Position numbers and translations under genes: made by a program
Source of the DNA: Acutalibacter sp.
GTDB lineage: Bacteria > Bacillota > Clostridia > Oscillospirales > Acutalibacteraceae
Direction: 5' to 3'
DNA: 64,000 nucleotides
Assembly (NCBI GenBank): GCA_020025775.1
Contig: JAHHRN010000005.1
Location: forward strand, 62,001 to 126,000
Notes under the pieces: generated by a model
Told to the model about the DNA's origin: nothing
The model's database searches: none
The model's input: only the letters and a program-made list of their open reading frames with translations
Shown here: one piece after another, positions 21,320 through 29,731 of the stretch
Position numbering within the stretch: position 1 is the stretch's first letter
Layout of the letters: the number at the start of each line of letters is the position of its first letter

Positions 21320-22684
21320 TTACTTTCTTTCGTCGAGCGGAACATAATCGGTTTTCTCAGAAACGCTCTTATATGCCGGACGAATGATTTTATCTACGTT
21401 GGTAAGCTCTTCGAGCATATGTGCGCTCCAGCCGACCACACGAGCCATAGCGAAAATGGGGGTGTAAAGCTCCAGCGGAATGTCGAGCATGCTGTAAACA
21501 AAGCCACTGTAGAAGTCAACGTTGGTGCTGACACCTTTATAAATTTTGCGCTTTTCGGCAATAACCTGCGGCGCTAAGCGGTCTACCATGCTGTAGAGGG
21601 CGAAGTCTTCTTCTCTGCCTTTTTCTGCGGCAAGGTCTTTTACAAAGCCCTTAAAGACTTCGGCTCTCGGGTCGGAAACAGAGTAAACTGCGTGACCCAT
21701 ACCATAAATGAGACCCTTCTGGTCAAAGGCTTCCTTGCCGACCAATTTTTCAAGGTAATTCTTTACGGCACCTTCGTCATGTACGTCGGGAACATGCTCT
21801 TTGAGATCCTGCATCATCTGCACAACCTTAATATTCGCACCACCGTGTTTGGGGCCCTTTAAGGAGCAAAGCGCTGCTGCGATTACGGAGAAGGTGTCAC
21901 TGCCCGAGGAGGTGACCACGTGCGTGGTGAAGGAGGAGTTGTTACCGCCGCCGTGCTCCATATGGAGAATGAGGGCAATATCCAAAACTTGCGCTTCTAA
22001 GGCAGAGTATTTCATATCGGGACGAAGTAATCTTAAAATGTTTTCCGCTGTGGAAAGCTCCGGATCCGGTCTGTGGATATAGAGACTGTCGTATTTTTCA
22101 TAGTGGTTATATGCCTGATAGCCGTATACAGCGAGCATCGGCAGACAACTGATGAGCATTAAGCACTGGCGCAGTACGTTTTCCTGCGTCATAATGCCCG
22201 TGCTGTCATCATAAGCGGCAAGAGTTAAAATACTTCTGGTTAAGGAGTTCATAATATCCTTGCTCGGCGCTTTCATCACAACATCGCGAACGAAGTTGGT
22301 CGGCAGGCTTCTGAGGGTAGACATAACGTCTTTAAATTCCTCAAGCTCTGCTTTGTTGGGTAACTGACCGAACAAGAGAAGATAGGTCACTTCTTCAAAG
22401 CCGAAGCGCTTTTCACGAATGCAGCCGCCAACGAGGTCATGCACGTTGATGCCGCGATAGCGAAGCTCACCGGGGCAGGGTACTTTGCCTTCAGGGGTCA
22501 TTTCATAAGATTTAATATCGGAAATGGTGGTAAGACCGGCTAAAACGCCTGTGCCGTTCTTGTCGCGAAGACCGCGCTTTACATTGTATTCTGTAAAGAG
22601 GTCAGCGTCAATTTGGCTGTTCTCGCGGTTCACAATGGCTTTTTCTTTCATGTAACTTGCAATTTCTGCAGATTCTTTTTTCAT
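21320..22684 (-). CDS. gltA: Citrate synthase
   Basis: Condenses oxaloacetate and acetyl-CoA to citrate; in anaerobes this mainly feeds glutamate synthesis. The 454-residue protein is of the citrate/2-methylcitrate synthase family. Catalytic histidines are visible in LHMEHGGGNNSSF near residue 243 and GMGHAVYSVSDPRAEVF near 321, with substrate residues in GPKHGGANIKVVQMM near 281 and the aspartate region YSGFVYSMLDIP near 378. The N-terminus is about 40 residues longer than in E. coli. The upstream region has a TATAAT at 22769-22764 on the minus strand. It is a single-gene unit. Confidence 0.93.
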   Translation of the reverse strand: MKKESAEIASYMKEKAIVNRENSQIDADLFTEYNVKRGLRDKNGTGVLAGLTTISDIKSYEMTPEGKVPCPGELRYRGINVHDLVGGCIREKRFGFEEVTYLLLFGQLPNKAELEEFKDVMSTLRSLPTNFVRDVVMKAPSKDIMNSLTRSILTLAAYDDSTGIMTQENVLRQCLMLISCLPMLAVYGYQAYNHYEKYDSLYIHRPDPELSTAENILRLLRPDMKYSALEAQVLDIALILHMEHGGGNNSSFTTHVVTSSGSDTFSVIAAALCSLKGPKHGGANIKVVQMMQDLKEHVPDVHDEGAVKNYLEKLVGKEAFDQKGLIYGMGHAVYSVSDPRAEVFKGFVKDLAAEKGREEDFALYSMVDRLAPQVIAEKRKIYKGVSTNVDFYSGFVYSMLDIPLELYTPIFAMARVVGWSAHMLEELTNVDKIIRPAYKSVSEKTDYVPLDERK

Positions 22685-22841
22685 AGCTGTTCCTTTCTTG
22701 CAGGGAGCTGCATTTATAATGTATATCCAATCCTTTTTTTCGTTTATTTTCTGTTAAATACAAATTATACCAATAACTATACTAGATATTGCAAGGAAAA
22801 GCAACGCATATTTTGTAAACAATATATAAAATAGCAAAAAA

Positions 22842-22873
22842 TTCGGATGCAAAGCCTAAAGTTTGCATCCGAA
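22842..22873 (-). terminator. Terminator after the GPH symporter gene
   Basis: TTCGGATGCAAA / TTTGCATCCGAA (12 bp perfect), followed by a T run on the minus strand. Confidence 0.9.
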
Positions 22874-22896
22874 TTAGACAAATCAAAGTGGAATGT

Positions 22897-24426
22897 TTAT
22901 TTTACGGGAACTTCCGCTTCCTGCGGTTTTTCCTCGTTTACATGAGCTTCAGCATCACGCTTTTTTTGCAAGGCGTCTTCTACTTCCTTGCGTTCTTTTT
23001 CGGAATATTTCAAAAGAAGCATCGGAATAAGATAGAGTGCAGCACCGATTGCCGGACCTAAAATGAAGAGCGGCCACTGCCATTTGTAGAATTCTGCCGG
23101 CTGACCGGTAATGCCGGGCAGGGTGTTGTCGAAATGCAAAGCACTGAGCACCAAGCCGTTGATAAGAGACTGGAGTGCCGAGGTGATTTTCGCTACAAAG
23201 TTCTGCATGGAGCTGACGATGCCTTCGGTACGCTTGCCGGTTTTCCATTCCATATAGTCTATGGAGTCGCAGAGGAAGGAGCGGTTTACAATACCCATGA
23301 TGCCTGTCGGTACAGAGGAAGCCGCCATAAGTAAGGCGACAGCAAAGAATTTCGGCAGGGTGTCGAAGCCGATGAAAAAGCAAATCAGGCGGATGCCGAT
23401 TGCGGTAAATTGTGCAAAAATCAACGCACGCTTGGGACCACCCATTTTCTGCATGAGCTTTGTGGCAACCAGCATGCAAAGACTGCCGGGCAGACCCGAA
23501 ATAATTGTGAAAATCAGCATGGCGGTTTCGCCGTTTAACACAGTGCCGCCGATTTGGTAGGAGACACAGTATTTAAAGAAGTAAATCCACGGTACGGTGA
23601 TGCTAAGACCGCTGAGGGTCTGTGCAAAAATGAGAGCAACTAAAATCTTGTTGTGGCGGATTTCTGCAAGCTGCTTCCAGAAGGATTCCTTTTCGTCTTG
23701 CGGCGGATGCACAATGCGTTCCTTGGTTTTGAGGGCAAGCATGGAAACTGCTTCGCCGCCGAAGCCAAAAACAAGTGCACAAATAAAGAACAATGTCTTT
23801 TCAGACATACCAATGCGCGAAGAAATATCCATAAGAGCCGGCATGATGCCGACAATGCCGGCGCCGATGGAAGCACCGATGGTAACCCACTGGGAGGCAC
23901 GGGTGCGTTCTTTGGAATGTGGAGAAATGAGGGATAGCGTACCCCAAAGTGCAACGTCTTGGAATGAATAGGTCATATCCCATAAGATATAGATAACCAA
24001 AACCCAAATAATTAAAAAGGTTTCGTTAAAGCCGGGGTCACAGAACAGGAGCACGGTTAACACGCCGATGATTAAGGCCAATTTGCCGAGATAGCGATGT
24101 AGCTTTGAGCCGTTCTTCGGCGGGATTCTGTCAATCAGTGTGCCAACAATCGGGTCGTTGACGCCGTCCCAAATTCTCGAAACGGACGTGATAATGCCCA
24201 CGTGCAGAGGATTGATTTTAAGGACATTCGTACAAAAATAAAACATCCAGTTGGCAACTAGATTATAAGTCAGGTTTTGCCCGGCGAGAGCGGTGGAAAA
24301 GTGGATCAGCTCGCGATTCGGAACATACCCGTCTTTTGCGTGCGTGTCAAAGAAATAGCGAAATGGATTTTTTGTTTTTATCCGACCTTCCTCTGTGAAG
24401 ACTTCGGGCTCGCTTTTTCTTTTCAT
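22897..24426 (-). CDS. Glycoside-pentoside-hexuronide (GPH) family cation symporter
   Basis: A 509-residue major facilitator protein of the GPH (MelB/YicJ) family, which imports glycosides with Na+ or H+. The N-terminal half shows NLVANWMFYFCTNVLKINPLHVGIITSVSRIWDGV in pieces typical of the family, with the cation-site signature WDGVNDPIVGTLIDR near residue 86 and about twelve hydrophobic helices. A 40-residue hydrophilic N-terminal extension and an acidic/lysine C-terminal tail are additions. No glycosidase gene is directly linked, so the sugar is unknown. The gene has its own promoter and terminator. Confidence 0.85.
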   Translation of the reverse strand: MKRKSEPEVFTEEGRIKTKNPFRYFFDTHAKDGYVPNRELIHFSTALAGQNLTYNLVANWMFYFCTNVLKINPLHVGIITSVSRIWDGVNDPIVGTLIDRIPPKNGSKLHRYLGKLALIIGVLTVLLFCDPGFNETFLIIWVLVIYILWDMTYSFQDVALWGTLSLISPHSKERTRASQWVTIGASIGAGIVGIMPALMDISSRIGMSEKTLFFICALVFGFGGEAVSMLALKTKERIVHPPQDEKESFWKQLAEIRHNKILVALIFAQTLSGLSITVPWIYFFKYCVSYQIGGTVLNGETAMLIFTIISGLPGSLCMLVATKLMQKMGGPKRALIFAQFTAIGIRLICFFIGFDTLPKFFAVALLMAASSVPTGIMGIVNRSFLCDSIDYMEWKTGKRTEGIVSSMQNFVAKITSALQSLINGLVLSALHFDNTLPGITGQPAEFYKWQWPLFILGPAIGAALYLIPMLLLKYSEKERKEVEDALQKKRDAEAHVNEEKPQEAEVPVK

Positions 24427-24457
24427 TATATATTCCCCCTAATAAAATGATAATTCC

Positions 24458-24486
24458 ATTGTAGCAAAACAAATTTTGAAAATCAA
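24458..24486 (-). promoter_or_regulatory. Promoter of the GPH symporter gene
   Basis: TTGATT (24486-24481), 17-base spacer, TACAAT (24463-24458), on the minus strand. Confidence 0.65.
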
Positions 24487-24508
24487 TTTGCGAAATACAC
24501 AAGATATA

Positions 24509-24524
24509 CCCCCATATATAGTGC
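24509..24524 (+). promoter_or_regulatory. Weak candidate NrdR box
   Basis: Core CCATATATAG followed by TG agrees with the NrdR consensus core CWATATMTWG at nine of ten positions. It is far (about 155 bases) from the nrdG -35. Confidence 0.3.
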
Positions 24525-24640
24525 GATATGCAGAAAGAGGGGCGTTTTAGAAAAAAGGCAAAAACCTTGAAGCAATGCGGAATACCGAACGAAAATGAAC
24601 AAAACGTCTAAAATTTCGGTTGTGCAGAAATGTACAAATG

Positions 24641-24656
24641 CTACAATATCTTGTGG
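24641..24656 (+). promoter_or_regulatory. Candidate NrdR box upstream of nrdG
   Basis: Core CAATATCTTG followed by TG agrees fully with the NrdR consensus core (CWATATMTWG). It lies 23 bases before the -35 of the nrdG promoter. NrdR is the usual repressor of ribonucleotide reductase genes. A second box at the canonical spacing was not found. Confidence 0.5.
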
Positions 24657-24678
24657 CGAAATTCGGCATAAAAACTAC

Positions 24679-24707
24679 TTGCATACTACGTTTAGTGGTG
24701 GTATAAT
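24679..24707 (+). promoter_or_regulatory. Promoter of nrdG-nrdD-trxB
   Basis: TTGCAT (24679-24684), 17-base spacer, perfect TATAAT (24702-24707). Transcription should begin near 24714, which rules out the ATG at 24595 as start of nrdG. Confidence 0.8.
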
Positions 24708-24744
24708 CATACCCACACTACGAAAAAGAGGGGAGAGACCAAAC

Positions 24745-25437
24745 ATAAATATCAGCGGTTTACAGAAATTAACGCTTTTAGACTTCCCCGGTAAAGTGGC
24801 GTGTACCGTGTTCACCAGCGGCTGCAATATGCGCTGTCCGTTTTGCCAAAACGCATCGCTCGTTTTGGGGCACGAACACGAAAGTTTTATGAGCGAAGAA
24901 GAGTTTTTTAAATTCTTAGATAAGCGAGAGGGTATTTTAGACGGCGTTTGCCTCACAGGCGGCGAACCGCTTCTGCAAAAAGACCTTCTTTCTTTTATGG
25001 AAAAGATAAAGCAAAAAGGCTTTACAGTGAAGCTCGACACCAACGGTTATATGCCAGAACGTCTCGAAGAAGCCCTTCACAGCGGGGTTTTGGACTATGT
25101 AGCGATGGATATTAAAAATTCCAAAGAAAACTACGCAAAGACGGTCGGCGTAAAGGATTTAGACCTTACACGCATTGAAAGAAGCGTAGAGCTTCTTAAA
25201 AACGGCACGGTCGATTATGAGTTCCGAACCACGGTTGTAAAAGAGCTCCACACCGCCGAAGATTTTAAAAGTATCGCCGAGTGGCTCAAAGGCGCGAAAC
25301 GTTATTATTTACAGTGCTTTAGCGATGCCGGCGACATCTTAGAATCCGGACTTTCGGCATACAGCAAAGAAACTTTAGAAGAATTCAGGCAAATATTACT
25401 GCCCAGCATTCCTCATACGGAGCTTCGCGGTATTTAA
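24745..25437 (+). CDS. nrdG: Anaerobic ribonucleotide reductase activating protein (radical SAM), probable AUA start
   Basis: Radical-SAM activase that puts the glycyl radical on NrdD. The 230-residue protein starts NISGLQKLTLLDFPGKVAC and carries the [4Fe-4S] motif CNMRCPFC (CxxxCxxC) at about residue 28, plus GGEP near 72 (CLTGGEPLLQ) for SAM binding. It belongs to the NrdG2-like (TIGR02495-type) group rather than the short E. coli type. There is no ATG, GTG or TTG between the transcription start near 24714 and the conserved N-terminus. The codon where relatives have Met is ATA (24745-24747), nine bases after GGGGAG. It is either a true AUA start or a G-to-A error. The next gene, nrdD, starts 44 bases later. 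Confidence 0.8.
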   Translation: MNISGLQKLTLLDFPGKVACTVFTSGCNMRCPFCQNASLVLGHEHESFMSEEEFFKFLDKREGILDGVCLTGGEPLLQKDLLSFMEKIKQKGFTVKLDTNGYMPERLEEALHSGVLDYVAMDIKNSKENYAKTVGVKDLDLTRIERSVELLKNGTVDYEFRTTVVKELHTAEDFKSIAEWLKGAKRYYLQCFSDAGDILESGLSAYSKETLEEFRQILLPSIPHTELRGI

Positions 25438-25481
25438 ATACAATAATCTATAAATAAAAATAAAAAAAGGAGTAACACTAC

Positions 25482-27857
25482 ATGTACAAGGTCATCAAAC
25501 GTGACGGCAAAGAAGCCGAGTTCAATCTTTCCAAGATTACAGAAGCCATTCGTAAGGCTTTTGAAGCACAGAATAAAGAATATAATATGGATATCATCGA
25601 AATGCTGGCATTAAAGGTTACAGCAGATTTCGAGAAAAAGGTAAAGAATGGCGTTGTCGGCGTGGAAGATATTCAGGACAGCGTAGAGCATGTTTTAATC
25701 ACCGCAGATTATGCAGACGTAGCAAAGGGCTACATTCTTTACAGAAAACAGCGTGAAAAAATCCGTAACATGAAGTCCACCGTGCTCGACTATAAGGAAA
25801 TCGTAGACAACTACGTGCACCTTACCGACTGGCGTGTAAAGGAAAATTCCACGGTTACTTATTCTGTCGGCGGCTTGATTCTCAGCAACTCCGGTGCAAT
25901 CACCGCAAACTACTGGCTTTCCGAAATCTATGACCAGGAAATCGCAGATGCACACCGCAATGCCGATATTCACATTCATGACCTTTCCATGCTCACCGGT
26001 TATTGTGCAGGTTGGTCTTTAAAACAGCTCATTCAGGAAGGCCTCGGCGGCATCCCGGGCAAAATCACCTCCGCTCCGGCAGCTCACCTTTCCACTCTCT
26101 GCAACCAGATGGTAAACTTCCTCGGCATTATGCAGAATGAATGGGCAGGTGCACAGGCTTTCTCCTCCTTCGACACCTATTTAGCTCCCTTCGTTAAGGC
26201 AGATAACCTCACTTATAAGGAAGTAAAACAGTGCATCCAGTCCTTCGTTTACGGCGTCAACACCCCGTCTCGTTGGGGCACACAGTCTCCGTTCACCAAC
26301 ATCACCTTAGACTGGACCGTTCCGAAAGACTTGGCAGAGCTTAACGCGATTGTCGGCGGTAAGGAAATGCCCTTTAAGTATAAGGACTGCAAAAAGGAAA
26401 TGGATATGGTGAACCGTGCTTTCATCGAAATCATGGTTGAGGGCGATGCCAACGGCAGAGGCTTCCAGTATCCGATTCCGACCTACTCCATCACCAGAGA
26501 TTTCGACTGGTCTGAAACTGAAAACAATAAGCTCTTATTCGAGATGACCGCAAAATACGGTACGCCTTATTTCTCCAACTATATCAACAGCGATATGGAG
26601 CCCAGCGACGTTCGTTCCATGTGCTGCCGTCTTCGTTTAGACCTTCGTGAGCTTCGCAAGAAGTCCGGCGGCTTCTTCGGCAGCGGCGAGAGCACCGGTT
26701 CTGTCGGCGTTGTTACCATTAACATGCCCAGAATTGCTTACATTGCAAATTCTGAAGAAGAATTCTATCAGAGACTCGATCATATGATGGATATTGCCGC
26801 TCGCTCCTTAAAGATTAAGCGTGATATTATTTCCAGACTTTTGGATGAGGGTCTTTACCCCTACACCAAGCGTTACCTCGGCACCTTCAACAACCACTTC
26901 TCCACCATTGGTCTTATCGGTATGAACGAAGCTTGCCTTAACGCAAAATGGATTGCTAAGGATTTGACCCACGAACAGGCACAGAAGTTCACAAAGGACG
27001 TTCTTAACCATATGCGTGAGCGCCTTTCCGACTATCAAGAAGAGTACGGCGACCTTTACAACTTAGAGGCAACTCCGGCAGAATCTACCACTTACCGTCT
27101 TGCAAAGCATGACTTACAGCGTTATCCCGACATTATCACCGCAGGCAAAAAGGGTGAAACTCCGTTCTACACCAACAGCTCTCACTTGCCGGTTGACTTC
27201 ACCTCCGACATCTTCGATGCTTTGGATATTCAAGATGAATTCCAGACCCTTTACACCTCCGGTACCGTATTCCACGCCTTCCTCGGTGAAAAGTTACCGG
27301 ATTGGAAAGCCGCTGCAAACCTCGTTCGCAAGATTGCAGAAAACTACAAATTACCTTACTATACTATGTCTCCTACCTACTCTGTATGCAAGACTCACGG
27401 TTATATTTCCGGCGAGCACTTCACTTGCCCTGAATGTGGCGAGAACGCAGAGGTTTACAGCCGTATCACCGGTTACTATCGCCCGGTTCAGAACTGGAAC
27501 GACGGTAAGACAGCAGAGTATAAGAAGAGAAAGCTCTATGATGTTGCAAACTCTAAGTTAAGACGCAGCCACATCCTCCTTGCAGAAGAAGGTAAGGCAG
27601 AAGAAGCGACTGCAGCACCCACTGGCGAAACCGGTCTTTACCTCTTCACCACAAAGACTTGCCCGAACTGCAAGCTTGCAAAGGCTGCACTCGACAAGAA
27701 CGGTATTGCTTACACTGTTGTAGATGCAGAAGACAATGCAGAGCTTACCGCCCAGTATGGCGTTACACAGGCTCCGACCTTGGTTGCTGTGGATGCAGAG
27801 GGCTGCACCCTCTATGCAAATGCTTCCAACATCCGTGCATTTGCAGAAAGCAAATAA
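25482..27857 (+). CDS. nrdD: Anaerobic (class III) ribonucleoside-triphosphate reductase with fused glutaredoxin-like domain
   Basis: Reduces ribonucleoside triphosphates to deoxy forms under anoxia using a glycyl radical. The 791-residue protein has an N-terminal ATP-cone (YKVIKRDGKEAEFNLSKI, residues 2-90), the ten-stranded barrel with CRLRLDLREL and STGSVGVVTINMPRIAY near residue 410, a zinc-binding part (CKTHGYISGEHFTCPECG) near 640, and the glycyl-radical loop RITGYYRPVQNWNDGK near 664. After residue about 705 comes an extra domain of about 80 residues starting GLYLFTTKTCPNCKLAK, a glutaredoxin/thioredoxin fold with a CPNC active site. This fusion suggests thiol reducing power is delivered in cis, and trxB follows 21 bases later. 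Confidence 0.93.
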   Translation: MYKVIKRDGKEAEFNLSKITEAIRKAFEAQNKEYNMDIIEMLALKVTADFEKKVKNGVVGVEDIQDSVEHVLITADYADVAKGYILYRKQREKIRNMKSTVLDYKEIVDNYVHLTDWRVKENSTVTYSVGGLILSNSGAITANYWLSEIYDQEIADAHRNADIHIHDLSMLTGYCAGWSLKQLIQEGLGGIPGKITSAPAAHLSTLCNQMVNFLGIMQNEWAGAQAFSSFDTYLAPFVKADNLTYKEVKQCIQSFVYGVNTPSRWGTQSPFTNITLDWTVPKDLAELNAIVGGKEMPFKYKDCKKEMDMVNRAFIEIMVEGDANGRGFQYPIPTYSITRDFDWSETENNKLLFEMTAKYGTPYFSNYINSDMEPSDVRSMCCRLRLDLRELRKKSGGFFGSGESTGSVGVVTINMPRIAYIANSEEEFYQRLDHMMDIAARSLKIKRDIISRLLDEGLYPYTKRYLGTFNNHFSTIGLIGMNEACLNAKWIAKDLTHEQAQKFTKDVLNHMRERLSDYQEEYGDLYNLEATPAESTTYRLAKHDLQRYPDIITAGKKGETPFYTNSSHLPVDFTSDIFDALDIQDEFQTLYTSGTVFHAFLGEKLPDWKAAANLVRKIAENYKLPYYTMSPTYSVCKTHGYISGEHFTCPECGENAEVYSRITGYYRPVQNWNDGKTAEYKKRKLYDVANSKLRRSHILLAEEGKAEEATAAPTGETGLYLFTTKTCPNCKLAKAALDKNGIAYTVVDAEDNAELTAQYGVTQAPTLVAVDAEGCTLYANASNIRAFAESK

Positions 27858-27878
27858 TCAACGAAAAGAGAAATTTTA

Positions 27879-28790
27879 ATGAAAGATATAGTCATCATCG
27901 GCGCAGGTACGGCGGGTCTTACCGCTGCTATCTATGCGTGCCGCGCAGGCAAAACGGTGGACTTCGTAGAATGCGAAGCCATCGGCGGTCAAATCAGCAC
28001 CTCCCCGCGTGTCGAAAATTATCCGGGCTTTGAAAGCATCAGCGGAGCGGCGTTTTCGGATGCCCTCTTTGAGCAGGCGACCAAGCTCGGCGCAGAGCTT
28101 CACTTCGGCAAGGTGATTTCCGTCACCGATAACGGTGAAACGAAAACCGTAGTCACCGACGGCAACGAAGCCTTAGAAGCCAAAGCTGTGATTATTGCCG
28201 GCGGTGTGAAGCACAGACACATGGGCATTGAAGATGAAGCTAAGTTCATGGGCAAGGGTGTTTCCTATTGTGCGGTTTGCGACGGCGCGTTCTATAAGGG
28301 CAAAACCGTAGCTGTGGTCGGCGGCGGCAACACCGCAGTCCAGAGCGCCGTGCTTTTAGCAGAAGGCTGTGAAAAGGTCTATCTTGTGCATCGCCGGGAT
28401 GAATTTAGAGCGGAAAAAGCTGTTGTAGAGCAGTTAAAGAAATTCCCAAATATCGAATTACAGCTTTCCAAAACGGTGAAGGCACTGGCAGGCGACCCGA
28501 AATTACAGGAGATTACGCTTACCGATACTAAAACCGGCGCAGAAAGCACACTTGTGGCAGACGGCTTGTTCGTTGCTATCGGTCAGGTGCCGGACAACGA
28601 AATTTATAAAGAGCTTGTCGATTTAGACGAAGCGGGCTTTATTAAGGCGGATGAAACCTGTCTTACCAAAACCGCCGGCGTATTCGTCGCAGGCGATTGC
28701 CGTACCAAAGCGGTTAGACAGCTCACTACCGCCGCGGCAGACGGCTCCACCGCCGCGCTTGCCGCTTGCAATTATATCAATTCCCTGTAA
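27879..28790 (+). CDS. trxB: Thioredoxin reductase
   Basis: Flavoprotein that passes electrons from NAD(P)H to a thioredoxin or glutaredoxin-like partner. The 303-residue protein has the FAD-binding GAGTAGLTAAIYACRAG near residue 7, the redox-active CAVCDGAFYKG near 132, the NAD(P)-binding GGGNTAVQSAVLLAEG near 149, and the C-terminal FAD motif GVFVAGDCRTKAVRQLTTAAADG near 264. It is the third gene of nrdG-nrdD-trxB. The likely physiological partner is the CPNC domain fused to NrdD and perhaps the thioredoxin encoded near 62.8 kb; this is inferred from position. Confidence 0.93.
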   Translation: MKDIVIIGAGTAGLTAAIYACRAGKTVDFVECEAIGGQISTSPRVENYPGFESISGAAFSDALFEQATKLGAELHFGKVISVTDNGETKTVVTDGNEALEAKAVIIAGGVKHRHMGIEDEAKFMGKGVSYCAVCDGAFYKGKTVAVVGGGNTAVQSAVLLAEGCEKVYLVHRRDEFRAEKAVVEQLKKFPNIELQLSKTVKALAGDPKLQEITLTDTKTGAESTLVADGLFVAIGQVPDNEIYKELVDLDEAGFIKADETCLTKTAGVFVAGDCRTKAVRQLTTAAADGSTAALAACNYINSL

Positions 28791-28796
28791 ACAGAA

Positions 28797-28825
28797 AAGA
28801 GAACCTTTTTAGGTTCTCTTTTTTA
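28797..28825 (+). terminator. Terminator after trxB
   Basis: AAGAGAACC / GGTTCTCTT stem with TTTTTA loop and T run. A second hairpin with a T run (GCCCGCC/GGTGGGC) lies at 28859-28888. Confidence 0.9.
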
Positions 28826-28858
28826 TTGTAGAAGCAAACTTTTGAGCATAAAATTTTG

Positions 28859-28888
28859 CCCGCCTTTTTAAAGACGGTGGGCTTTTTG
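28859..28888 (+). terminator. Second hairpin between trxB and hpf
   Basis: GCCCGCC / GGTGGGC (one G-T pair) with a TTTTT run, in the gap before hpf. Possible back-up terminator. A TATAAT for hpf lies at 28982-28987. Confidence 0.55.
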
Positions 28889-29054
28889 CACGAAAAAAAG
28901 CCTGCTTGGATTCCCATAAGAAACCTATAAACAATTCACAAAATATTAAAGAAATATCTTTATTTTTTAAACACATTGTGCTATAATACAGGTGAAAACA
29001 AAAATAAATCTTTTAAAAGATTTGTTTTTGAATATATACAAAGGGGATGTCCTT

Positions 29055-29585
29055 ATGACGATTACTATTGTTGGAAGAAAATGTTCTCCGAGAGAAAGCT
29101 TCAAAGCCCGTGCGGAAGAGAAACTGCAAAAGGTTGAAAAGTTTTTCGGCCCCGATGCCACTGCCAAGGTGACCGCCACGGTAGAAAAGAATGCTAAAAT
29201 TGTTGAAATTACGCTCCAAAAGGGCGGCTTTATATTCCGTGCACAGGAACGTTCCGATGATCTCGAGGAATCCCTCGACGTTTGTGTAGATTCCTTGATT
29301 CGTCAGATTCGCAAGAATAAGACCAAGCTCGAAAGAAGACTGCGCGAAGTTTCCTTCGATGAAGTTTTCGCCGTGCCCGAACCCGTGGAAGAAGAGGAAT
29401 ATGAAGTGGTTCGCACCAAGCATATCACCTTAAAGCCGCAGAGCGTGGACGAAGCGATTTTGCAGATGAATATGTTAGGTCACAGCTTCTATATGTTCCG
29501 CAATGCCGAGACCGACGGCGTGAACGTGGTTTATAAGCGCAGAGACGGTGGCTATTCTGTCATTGAGCCCGACGATATGGATTAA
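29055..29585 (+). CDS. hpf: Ribosome hibernation-promoting factor, long form
   Basis: Long HPF dimerises 70S ribosomes into inactive 100S particles in stationary phase. The 176-residue protein has the N-terminal HPF/YfiA domain (ITIVGRKCSPRESFKARAEEKLQKVEKFF) and a conserved C-terminal dimerisation domain starting near residue 115 (TKHITLKPQSVDEAILQMNMLGHSFYMFRN... VVYKRRDGGYSVIEP, in segments). The ATG at 29055 is preferred over the upstream in-frame ATG at 28992, because AAGGGG precedes it and the domain begins directly after. It is a single-gene unit with a TATAAT upstream and a terminator after. Confidence 0.93.
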   Translation: MTITIVGRKCSPRESFKARAEEKLQKVEKFFGPDATAKVTATVEKNAKIVEITLQKGGFIFRAQERSDDLEESLDVCVDSLIRQIRKNKTKLERRLREVSFDEVFAVPEPVEEEEYEVVRTKHITLKPQSVDEAILQMNMLGHSFYMFRNAETDGVNVVYKRRDGGYSVIEPDDMD

Positions 29586-29600
29586 TCTTCGGTATAACAA

Positions 29601-29638
29601 AAAGTCCCTCACCGCAAGGTGGGGGGCTTTCTTTTCTG
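29601..29638 (+). terminator. Terminator after hpf
   Basis: Stem around AGTCCCTCACC / GGTGGGGGGCTT with a GCAA loop, followed by a T-rich stretch. Confidence 0.75.
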
Positions 29639-29731
29639 TAACCCTAGGTAAAAGAAAAGCAGACAGCGGATTTTTTCCACTGCCTGCTTTTGTTATTCGT
29701 TTTTTAAAACGTATCTCAAAGTTTTTAAAAG

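Noticed and set aside
22955..23954. Large open frames antisense to the GPH symporter and similar ones opposite nrdD, prmA, cdsA and polC
   Set aside because: They overlap well-supported genes completely, lack ribosome binding sites and encode no recognisable domain.
24595..24744. ATG at 24595 as the nrdG start
   Set aside because: It is upstream of the TTGCAT/TATAAT promoter at 24679-24707, and the added 50 residues are not part of the family.
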